NCBI GenBank assembly: GCA_014925825.1 | Contig: JACGCK010000524.1 | Location: forward strand, 1-17,639 | DNA length: 17,639 bases | DNA from: Pholiota molesta | Lineage: Eukaryota > Basidiomycota > Agaricomycetes > Agaricales > Strophariaceae | Direction of reading: 5' to 3' | Shown here: positions 7,295 through 16,744 of the stretch, in pieces | How positions within the stretch are numbered: position 1 is the stretch's first letter | Layout: the number at the start of each line of letters is the position of its first letter | The notes under the pieces: generated by a model | Database searches by the model: none | Told to the model about the DNA's origin: nothing | Seen by the model: only the letters and a program-made list of their open reading frames with translations | Made by a program: the position numbers and the translations under genes

Positions 7295-10200
7295 ATGTAC
7301 ACGCATTCCCTCGTAAGTCCGCGCAATTCTCGCTGCTGATATCTGCTTACCCTTTCTGCCAGCTGCAGGGGATCCTGCGCGTCTCCGTTGCTCGGGCTAT
7401 TGCACCAAGACCTTTCCTTTTAACACGGTCCTTCTCGGTTTCTACTCGTCGGACCCTGCACTCTCCATCCAAGTTTACCTATGCTGGCACAATACTTGCA
7501 CCCACTCTCCGGAACTCTCGTACCCTTTCACTCGGTTCTATCTTCGGACGTTCCAAACCAGAAGAGACTCCTTCGCCTCATACCGTTGCACTCGTCACGC
7601 GCTTGGAAGCCGAGGCCAATGTTCATCCTCACGATGTCGGAAAACAACTGGCCTTGTTCGAAGCTCTCCTTGAAACTAAGCTTACTTCATCCTATGAATT
7701 GGTGGTCAACCGTTGGGAAAGGATGGTCGAATTTGTGAGTTATTCAAGTATATGTGCTTCTTGTCTCATTCTCCCTGTCATCATAGGATCCTTCATCCCC
7801 TTTGTTGCACTCACCAGAAGCCTTCAAAATGTATCTCACGTCTCTTTCTAACATCGGCAACAATTCTGCAATTCCCGCTGCTGCGAAGAAACGAGATGAG
7901 TTACTGGCAGCACATGGAGCTTCTGTTGCAGCAGCACAAACAGGCGAATCTCAGGCAGCAGAATCTACGAATGCGTCCCAGCCCACCTCGAGAGAACCAG
8001 TCGATGCTGCGAATTCGGAGACACCCCAGCCGACTCCCACTTCGACGCAACCCACACCTAGCCAAGTGATTGCACAACAAGTTATCGCGGAAGCAGATGG
8101 TTCTACAATTCCTCCATCGTCATCATTGAAAGCCTTGAAGACTGGGAATGACAGCCAAGCGCAAGCACCTATCCAGGTGACAATTGTTGAGCGTAAGCGT
8201 TCATGCGCGCCTATCACTATGTCTATCTGACAAATTACAACAGAAAAAGGATCTTGGCTTCCTCGTCTCGTCAGATTTTTGGTATTGGTCGCTGTTTCTT
8301 CCTTCTGTAAGTATCAAGTCATCATTTTAAGACTTCCCTAATTGCGATGGTTAGTTTTCTTGGTCATATTATCGGTATTCTTCGAGAACACTGGCTTTAT
8401 GAAAGCTGGTCCTCGTCAATCGCAATTCCAACCCAGTGAAGGAAAAACGGTTACTTTCAGTGACGTTCACGGAGTGGATGAAGCCAAAGAGGTGGGCTAA
8501 TTTTCATATATCAATATTTTTGGTTAATCATTTTGTAATTCTCAGGAACTCCAAGATGTCGTTGCATTCTTAAAGGACCCAACCGCATTTGCTACCCTTG
8601 GAGGGAAACTTCCCAAAGGCGTTTTGTTGACAGGGTTTGTGATCCGACTATATCCCGTGATTGTACACCTACTCACTCACTCAAACAGGCCTCCTGGAAC
8701 TGGAAAGACCTTGCTGGCTCGTGCCGTTGCTGGGGAGGCAGGTGTGCCGTTCTTCTTTGCCTCAGGGTCAGTTCCCATGAGATCTTATGCATGACTTCGG
8801 CTGATGATCTGCAGCTCGGATTTCGAAGAGATGTTCGTTGGAGTTGGTGCCAAACGGGTTCGTGAAATTTTCGCAGCGGCTCGTAAAAAAGAACCTGCTA
8901 TCATTTTCATCGACGAGCTCGATGCCGTTGGCGGTAAACGCAGCAGCCGCGACCAACAATATATGAAACAAACCCTGAACCAGCTTTTGGTTGAGATGGA
9001 TGGTTTCCAGCAAACTGAAGGTGTTATTGTCATCGCCGCAACTAACTTCCCAGAAAGTTTGGACCAGTACGTTAATTTTGGTCAATTATCTATTCAATCT
9101 TACCCTTTTCAAGAGCTCTCGTTCGTCCAGGTCGTTTTGACAGAATTATTGCGGTGCCTTTGCCGGATGTTCGGGGCCGTGTGCAGATTCTTCAGCACCA
9201 CATGCAAGGGGTGACTGTCTCAAAAGGTATTAGCATGCCTTTATTTTCTTTCTTTCTTTAGTTAGTTTATATTCACTATACGCCCACAGATGTGGACCCG
9301 AAGATTCTGGCGCGAGCCACGCCTGGTTTCTCAGGAGCAGACTTACAGAATATGGTGAAGTAAGTCGGTTCAAAGAATCATCGCCCAGTTCCAGTGCTGA
9401 GATGCACTATTAAAGCCAAGCGGCCATCCAGGCATCCAAACTTCGCGCGAAAGAAGTTGCTTTAGAACACTTTGAATGGGCAAGAGTATGATACTCATTG
9501 CCGCTGCTTTCAATCACATTGCTCACTTATGAATCTTCCTTAGGATCGGATCCTCATGGGAGCGGAAAGGAAGAGTCAATATCTTGACGAGGAAGCAAAA
9601 CTTGCGACCGCTTATCATGAGGTCTGCAAACCAGTTTACCTTCATGAGATTTTTCGCTAATGTTTGTACCAAAGGGTGGACATGCCCTCGTTGCTCTCTA
9701 TACTGATGGAGCAATGCCATTGCATAAAGTCACATGTGTTCCTCGCGGCATGCTCTAGGCTATGTAAGTTTGTCGTCATGTTTTTTGGACTACCTTGCTG
9801 ACAGCAGCCTTGTATTTTCAAGACCTCGCAATTACCTGAGAATGACCGCACTTCTGTCACCCTCAAGGAATACTTGGCAGAAATCGACGTGTCTATGGGA
9901 GGCCGTGTAGCCGAAGAATTGAGTGAGTGCAATATACCTTCGTGTGGAAGGCCGTCACCGATTTCTGACCAATTTGTGATGACCATCTAGTCTATGGACC
10001 TGAAAACATCACAAGTGGCGCCAGCTCTGATATTCGAAGTGCAACACGAACTGCCCAGAACATGGTCAAAGTTAGTCCAGTGATGTTGCTACTTACGTTC
10101 GTCGCATCATCTTAAATCGTTATAGTTTTGGGGATTTTCCCAACTGGGCCCCGTGTTCCATGACGATCGAGATGAGTCGATAAGTCCAAGAAGGAAAGAA

Positions 10201-10580
10201 CAAATAGAGGAAGAAGTTACACAGTATGTCTTTTCCTGACATGCGGCTCTATTATCTTTATCGTCCAGTTTTGCCTCAGATAACGGAATGTATTGACTAA
10301 TCATGAATTATTTGTAATATAGACTTGTGCGAGGCGGCGAAAGTCGGGCAAAGACACTTCTCTCCGAGAAAGTTGACGAGCTACACCTGGTTCGTGTCAT
10401 GAAATATTTACCCCTTGTTAAACTGATTAAAACCATTTCCAGCTTGCACACGCCCTTGTCGACCATGAAACGCTCAATTTAGAAGAGGTCAAAAAGGTCA
10501 TTAAAGGCGAACCTATTAGGCCTATGACCGAGATACTAGAGGAAGATTTGTCTAATAATTTAAAGCCTGAATCATCGTAA
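7295..10580 (+). CDS. YME1: Mitochondrial i-AAA protease (YME1/FtsH family), one frameshift
   Basis: ATP-dependent zinc metalloprotease of the mitochondrial inner membrane, facing the intermembrane space; the family degrades misfolded and regulatory inner-membrane proteins. Exons: 7295-7312, 7363-7734, 7787-8192, 8244-8306, 8355-8491, 8546-8634, 8689-8766, 8815-9066, 9114-9226, 9290-9359, 9416-9485, 9544-9621, 9675-9763, 9823-9922, 9991-10070, 10126-10223, 10323-10389, 10443-10580. The N terminus is an Arg/Ser-rich presequence. One membrane span at about residues 274-296 marks the i-AAA rather than the two-span m-AAA type. Walker A GPPGTGKT is at about 362-369, pore loop MFVG at 394-397, Walker B IIFIDE near 417-422, arginine fingers in RPGRFDR, and zinc site HEGGH at 581-585 with the third-ligand region TSGASSD. 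Restored length is about 772 aa (yeast 747). One C is missing in PRG|HALGY at about 9749, giving an in-frame TAG just downstream. Confidence 0.96.
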
Positions 10581-12043
10581 TGGAAGTTGTTTTTACTCTT
10601 TTTAGATATTTATCATGTTTGCGGGATTAATTCATTGGTGCTTTGCCAGTCTTTTCCCTGCCGGACTAGGTTTGGAGGCTGCGAATCATTTGTAAACCTT
10701 ACTGTCCAGGTTCCTCTCAGCTGCTTTAATTCTGGAACAGTATATATACTGAAGCAAACAAGTCCTTCGCAAAAACCCGTTCACGAAGATCTGGAAGCAA
10801 ATGTATTTTTGGGCAGTATAGTTCTATTTCATGATTGATAGATGCTTACTTACAATACACTGCGGATATTGAGTTTTCCTCAGGCTAGTCTAGAAGAGAA
10901 CGCCTCCCTCTCGTTATATCCACCCTCTTTCTGCCCGCGGTGTTGGATGGATGAGATGATCAACTTACCTTCAGGATACACGCCCAAGTATCCAGGTTCA
11001 GGTAAGTCATTCAAACTCTACATATATGCTCTTGGTTGAGAAATCTCAAATTCCGACAACTGTGATAACATACGGAACCACTCTTCAATCGGAGATTCAA
11101 CTGTCTTCAAGATGTCATTTAGGCAACATTTGGGCTAGATTGGTCCACAATACGTGGCCTTTCATTTCGTGCCTGACCGAGCAAGTCGAAGAAGATGCGA
11201 ACCACACTTTGCTGCTATTTCCGCGTGCTGGAGAATACACGAAAGACTCTACTTACATGAAGCCTTGAAGCTGCTGAAAACCCCTTCACATGGTTGCAGA
11301 CGCAAATATTCGAATATTGGCGATTTTCACGAGGACAGGGCAGACGAAATCCTGAGAATCAATCCACCTCTAATTGCGAAGACTGTGAACTCTACCATCG
11401 ACCAAGGAGCCGGATAGATTTCACTGCTTTCAGCTAACGCAATCCTATACAATCACAGCGGCCATTGTTCTGGACTTGTTATCAGAAACTCTCAATGTTG
11501 TTTTCATTAAGCGATAAGTATCACCGCGAATGCAAATCAGTACTGATTATCATGTCACTCCATGATCTGAAAGGATATAGATCAGTGCTTTATGTACCCA
11601 ACCGATTGGTTGACTTGTGTAAATTGTCAATTTGTTCCATCATGCCATAACCAGGATTGAACCCATGTATAATTGCGGACCAGATGAGCACCCTTCTATA
11701 GGAATACAAACCAGTCCGAATTGGCTCAAGAATATGGGTGTGCAAGAGGAAGCAGCCTTTATAAGGACCTCGATTGAAGAGAGAAATGGTAGTGCTACGC
11801 CTTCGAGGACATCTCTTTTTTTCAGACTTGTGTACTGCTCGAGAACGAGGTAAGTGTGTCCACAGGTACATTATAGGACGTCGATCTTTGATAGACTTTA
11901 TAGTGCGTCCCGATTGAACTCAAAATAAGCACGATTTACGATCCACCACGGCCCTCCTCCTACCTCCGCCGACGAGAGCAGTAAGTCTAGACACCCCCCA
12001 ATTCTTGCAACCATGGCTTCGTAATAACCTAATTGTGTTAGAT
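10581..12043. other. Intergenic region with possible 5' non-coding exons
   Basis: After the YME1 3' UTR, no frame here can be assigned to a family. Frames of 60-93 codons on both strands lack motifs. A GGGTTCAATCC B-box-like word on the minus strand (about 11653-11663) lacks a foldable tRNA around it. Near the right end, two good splice donors (GTAAGTGTG at about 11851, GTAAGTCTA at about 11981) pair with acceptors at about 11902 and 12041. This suggests spliced leader exons for the small Cys-rich gene that follows. Confidence 0.45.
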
Positions 12044-12259
12044 ATGTGTCATAGACAACTCAAATTCGCGAAATCGACTGGGTGTGACCATTTAACACTT
12101 ACTAGCGAGTCCGTCATCGACTGCGGGGCGCAGGACTGCCAAATCAGCTTTAAGCATCCGCCGGGTTGCAATAGCACGCAATGCCGCCGGTATTACGAGA
12201 AACCAGAGAGAATGATCACCGAACAAGTTCGTAGTATATGCACTATCCATTTCATATAG
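12044..12259 (+). CDS. Small Cys-rich protein, 71 aa
   Basis: The frame begins with ATG two bases after a splice acceptor (TTGTGTTAG|AT). It encodes MCHRQLKF, then a Cys/His pattern: GCDH, DCGAQDC, KHPPGC, QCRRYYEKPERMIT and a last Cys in RSIC. Regularly spaced Cys pairs with HPPGC and CRRYY give a compact zinc-binding or disulphide-type module of a kind found in short uncharacterised basidiomycete proteins. That family link is from general recollection, not a search. The final C-x-x-C that would complete such a module is absent, so the 3' end may be mis-modelled (another intron or a lost base). It converges on RAD3, with 122 bp between stop codons. No catalytic motif is present; function unknown. 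Confidence 0.5.
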   Translation: MCHRQLKFAKSTGCDHLTLTSESVIDCGAQDCQISFKHPPGCNSTQCRRYYEKPERMITEQVRSICTIHFI

Positions 12260-12381
12260 GCTGATGTGCTGCATACGATAGGTACCTGGGAATTGTAAAC
12301 TATGTCCGCAATGATGAATTTAGAAAAGAAGTCTATTCCTATTCCACCATACGTACATAGACGTACACATGGTCGCATTAT

Positions 12382-15300
12382 TCAAACATCCAAGTCGAAG
12401 TCCATTAAAGCGTTGTCGCTGATCCCACCATCTTCGTAGTCATCCTCGTTGTGTTGCTTTTCCGCTTCCAATGCAAGCTCTTTCTTTTTGCTTGAGCCTT
12501 TTCGATGTCCTCAAGCGTCCATAATGATATGCCGGTTTGGTTTTCATTGGGATTTTGCGATATCGTGCGCATGAAAAGCTTGGAAAGGGTGATTGCCATA
12601 TCAGTTGACAAATTCGAAGCAGTTTCGGTGATATATTGATTGATCCAGCGAGGGAGCTTTGCCCTCTTGTCTGCCCTCGCAAAACGCTATACAGATATTA
12701 AGCATCTTTACATTTTTAAAGAGTTGAAGCTCACTTTATCGGCAAAAATCATCAATCCCCAGTCGGTCTTACCTCTCAATACGCGACCGACGCATTGAGC
12801 AGCATTGCGCATCGCATCGAATCCTAGAAATTCAGATTCTCTTATACGATAGGCATCGCGAAGGTATTCAAGGCGAGCCTTCAAGATACGACTTTCAGTG
12901 TATTGATAGGGCACACTGTGGATTATCAGAAAAAGAATATAGCCTTCCGCGACAAAAGAAACGAACCCAAACATAATGACCGCGCGTCCGTAATTATGAT
13001 CAAAATCAATCCCTTCGGAGACTTTTCCTCGAGCGACGGAGAGGAGTACGGCCCCACGCCCGTTATCGCAAGCCTACGATATATTTTACGGGGATGCACA
13101 CGTGTCGGTTCACGTACCCTCCGATAATTTTCTAAAGCGATACTAGTCTCGTTGGCGTCCGGCGTTTCAACGAATATAAGTTTATGCTTCCACACTTCGT
13201 TTAGAATTCCCTAACGTAAAAGAGGTTAAGCACCGCTGAGCGTAATCAAAAGTTCTACACACCATATCATTCCACGCAGCCACGATGGATTCCATGTATA
13301 GATAGCTAGGGAAGAAGGCCACGATCCCATCTGGTACAATTTTTGTGTACTCGATAAGAATGCTTCCGAAGTTGCGTACAACGGCGGGGTCATTCCTAAC
13401 TTCGAATCTTGAGCTAATAGCTACTTGATCACTTCCACGAGTGATGACCTTGGCGCATAAAATTTAAATATTGATGGAAATAATGTATTCGCATACTAAC
13501 CAATGGTAAGAATGCATTTCTTGTCAATGTCATAGGATATGTCTCTTGAACAACGGGAGTGAATTGGAGCATTTTTGGGTACATGTCCAACGGTGATATC
13601 GTTCCGGAGGTGATAACCACGCTACTGAAACGTTCGAAGACTGGCTTGATCGCGAGCGATGGATCTAAACAACTATTACAACACATAAGCGAAGTACGCA
13701 AACTCATGAAAAACAGCACTGACGTAAAATGAAAAACAGGATTAGGGACTGTAGCATTGTCGGTTTCAAAGGGTTCAAGGATCAACAAGAATCCTTTTTG
13801 AAGTGTAAGTGACCTATACAACTCAGTATCGAAACTATTCACCTTTTTCATATGTAGCGACTAGTGTGGCAAAGCTTGCAACCTTCTGAAGACTAGCGTA
13901 TTCATCCAATCGTGTGAGTTCCAGAGTTCGAATGAGAGATTGTAATCTTTCCGCGCAAAATCTGATAAAGGTCATCAAAATCTGTATTTCTTGCTGGTGA
14001 GGTGGACTCACCGCAAAGGCCGTCGCTCGATGTAAGTGATGTCTTTGAGATGTTGCAAGAAGGATAACGGTGTTTCGGCTACAACATGAAGAACACGCAT
14101 CCGTGTCTGTATGATGTCATGGTTAGATGAAATTGGGTTGGATTAATCGAATGGTAGACCTTTATATACTCGACGAATCTTTTCAAGAAGGCGACAAAAT
14201 GCTCTGCCTTCCGGATGTTCCCAGGAATCGCCTCGTGAATGAGGTCATCGGGGAGCACTATAAATGTTACTATCAATAATGTGCGGATTAATGAATGCCG
14301 ATATACGACCTACATGGATTTCCCATGAAGGTATCTGTGTCATTTTGATCTGATGGTTCTTGTAGGCCCTCAACCAGTTTGGCATACTCGTCTTGCAGTT
14401 TCGCTACGTCAGTCGTTTTAATCCTGCATCAGGTTAACGTTAGAACCCCGCGAAACAAAGTGCCCAACACTCTTCGATTTTCTCAGCCAATTTGGTGACA
14501 CTGCGTCCAGCTGCATCCATCATCGGTCGTGTGAGATCAATGCTCAGGGATTCGATGCAAACGTTATCTAAGTCCAAGTTGAGGAGAAATCTGGCCCTAG
14601 GAGAATATGTTGACATACCGATATTATGCGCTTCGTCAAAGACAACAATAGCATCCTTCGACATCTCTTTGGAAACTTGTTCCGCAACTTTAGGATCGAG
14701 AAGATAGTGGAAAGAATAGATAATAATGTCGACGAAGGGCATCTGGTGGGGTATAATCAGAATCAGAATGCCAAACCAACTCGATGATGTATAAATTTAC
14801 CATCCTTCGGACGGCAAAGTAAGGGCAAACTCCTTTATCGCGCCCATATTGTAATACATCGGCGAGAGTCCATATACCACCTGGTATCAAATGCCCAGGT
14901 TCCATTTTACCCAGATTCTGCGATGATGAACATACAATCATAAAGAAATTAAATTTGGGTACCTCATGCCAATCGCATAGCTCAACTGATCCAGGATTCG
15001 CCCTACCCTTCTCACAGACGGCGGAATTTGTCAAGTCTCGACAGCGAGCATCTACCACCTTGCCCTTCTTTCTTTGGCGACCTTAAAAAACAGTATTTTC
15101 GAGTGAATATCTATAGAATCGTGGCTTGACTTACCTCGGGGTTGATGCAGAGGTTCTTCCTGCTGGTCAAACCAAGACCCATGAAGTTATTTTCCTTCTC
15201 TTTCTCCTCTTCCGTCTCTGCGTACTGTATTCGATAATCCATTAGGCGCTTTAATTCCGTGAGAGCTTTCTCGATCTCTGGGACGGTACGAGAGCAATAT

Positions 15301-15711
15301 ATTAATTTCCGCTTAGTTGGGAAGAACTAAGAGAAGTGGCAATTAGTCTCGTCCCTGAAGGTTATAAAATCACTCGCCTGTTGGTATGATACAATAAGAG
15401 ATAATAAAGATACAGTTTTTCCAGTTCCAGAAGGCATTTCTAAGACACAGTGACCCTAGTGAAGGATTCAGCAAGCAGAAGTTGCAAGTACAGAAGGAAT
15501 TACTGTTGCGTCCAGAGTTCTTTTGAGATCACACATATAAGCATATTGTTCTATTGACGAAGACTCAGGGTTGCAGTCCGTATAAAGGATATATGTAGTC
15601 TCACCAGGATAGATTCTATCGTAAGGAAAAATAATCTAGATGCTGTAAACATGACGCTTTTGTCTCCGCATAGGATGGACCCACAGGTAAGTTGTCAATG
15701 AAGAACTTCAT
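12382..15711 (-). CDS. RAD3: TFIIH 5'-3' DNA helicase RAD3/XPD, two frameshifts
   Basis: Iron-sulphur SF2 helicase of TFIIH, acting in the nucleus in nucleotide excision repair and transcription initiation. Minus-strand exons: 15711-15685, 15635-15605, 15550-15504, 15455-15378, 15326-15135, 15081-14963, 14917-14801, 14742-14619, 14567-14471, 14423-14314, 14257-14160, 14106-14012, 13961-13843, 13793-13724, 13672-13501, 13448-13263, 13210-13118, 13073-12967, 12915-12735, 12686-12382. Restored numbering: Walker A SGTGKT with Lys48, as in yeast; Fe-S cysteines C121, C139, C161 and C196; DEAH at 240-243; arch domain; motif [12 protein letters not shown]; acidic C-terminal tail. Length about 789 aa (yeast 778, human 760). 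One A is missing at about 15066-15067 (VAKER|KGKVVD) and one in the A run 12485-12489 ([14 protein letters not shown]). Without the second, the tail is replaced and ends at 12405. The donor at 15377 is GC (CAG|GCGAGT). Confidence 0.97.
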
Positions 15712-16054
15712 GGTCGAGTTGAAGAAGAAGTATGGGTGTTGTTTCGTCCCGAGTTCTCAGCTTTGCAGTGATTGAAGGGAGTGTGGAATGGTTCAGCAGA
15801 GCGCTAGGCACAGGGCTGTTCAAACTTCAGTAGTTCAACAATAGTTCAGTCGCTATTTCTGTGCTGAAGGGTCCAGGAAAGGACTCGAATTTGGTCGTAG
15901 ACTTGAGAGGTTCAAGAGTGTACGGACTGGACTATAAGATTGGATTGAATGTTCGATAGTGTGGCCGACAAGGCATGTGTAGGCTGGAAATGGAACTTCG
16001 AGTCAAGTTGAAGAATCAGACGAGGAGCGTCAGTCACATCACGCACTTATATCT

Positions 16055-16072
16055 CACGTGCAAGTGACGTCG
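16055..16072. promoter_or_regulatory. E-box plus CRE-like site
   Basis: CACGTG and then TGACGTCG lie within 18 bp, about 345-355 bp upstream of the RAD3 start codon. TGACGTCG differs from a full CRE (TGACGTCA) in one base. A similar TGACGTG word lies in the YME1/GCIP divergent promoter. Binding by bHLH and bZIP factors is inferred from the words only. Confidence 0.35.
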
Positions 16073-16086
16073 ATCACACGCTCAAA

Positions 16087-16108
16087 TTGGCGCTCAGTTA
16101 GCGCCCAA
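16087..16108. promoter_or_regulatory. Inverted E2F/MBF-like pair
   Basis: TTGGCGCT and AGCGCCCAA form a near-perfect inverted repeat around CAGTT, with one extra C in the right arm. Each arm contains TTGGCGC or its complement GCGCC(C)AA, matching the E2F-type TTSSCGC consensus. It could serve the RAD3 side (minus) or an unseen plus-strand transcript. Confidence 0.3.
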
Positions 16109-16744
16109 CCTCCATGAATAACGTTTTGAGTTTTGCAAGCCAGGTTCAAATTGCAGCTTCTCAATTTCGCCATATGGTATGTATGCGTATCTCAGGCTTC
16201 TATCGCTCTGCTTTAGCAGTCCCAGTTTGGATACAAGTGACAGCGAGATTGGAAGGAACGGAAGTATTTGCTTACAATTTGTCCGCTCATGGTTGTCCAT
16301 CTATGATTCTGGGCGTTTGCCGCATACATACTTATGTATCAATCTATTGTACCCATGACATGCATGTCATCGAAGTACGTAGATCAATACTTCAAATTTG
16401 CGTTCTGTATCCGCATTCTTGTCAACTGAAACATTGTCATGTTACATTGTGATTCCATGATTCCATCAAGCTGTACAATGATAGAAGAGAAGATGATGGT
16501 TCTTTAAGTTATGGATGAAGTTGAGGCCCAAGGGACATGTAATATCAATAAAGAGGCATTAGTAATTCATGAAATGTTCGTGCTACAGCTATGAAAAAGT
16601 TGAATCCTAAGAAGAATCACCACAGTAAACAGTTCGCGTAGTTTCTGTTGTTACAAAAGATGTCCGTACTCGACTGCTAAGTATATATTTCGATTCACCA
16701 CGTGTGTCTTTAAACAGGTCCGATTGATTGAGCGGCTTGCGAAA

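Larger units (their letters stand above)
15712..16744. other. RAD3 upstream region and spacer to the GH5-like gene
   Basis: About 1 kb upstream of RAD3 on the minus strand. From about 15790 to 16010 there are many GTTCAA/GTTCAG words in loose array. A regulatory-looking cluster sits at 16055-16108 (described separately). The only longer plus-strand frame is 16114-16452 (112 codons from an ATG), with scattered Cys, no motif and no clear domain. I would not call it a gene without transcript evidence. The 16460-16740 part is AT-rich and featureless to me. Confidence 0.45.

Noticed and set aside
8768..9085. Minus-strand frames of 82-105 codons within the YME1 AAA domain
   Set aside because: Antisense shadows of exon 8, which encodes the pore loop and Walker B motif.
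11640..11710. Minus-strand tRNA suggested by GGGTTCAATCC
   Set aside because: The B-box word is good, but the T-stem does not pair, no matching acceptor stem is found and the A-box region is weak. Probably chance.
12926..13195. Minus-strand 89-codon frame ending in a basic, Phe-rich tail
   Set aside because: It is a read-through of the 44-nt RAD3 intron 13117-13074 into the wrong frame. The spliced frame continues ACDNGRGA and is clearly RAD3.
16114..16452. 112-codon plus-strand frame with an ATG
   Set aside because: No domain, signal or splice support, with scattered Cys. It lies in the RAD3 upstream spacer. Not enough to call a gene.
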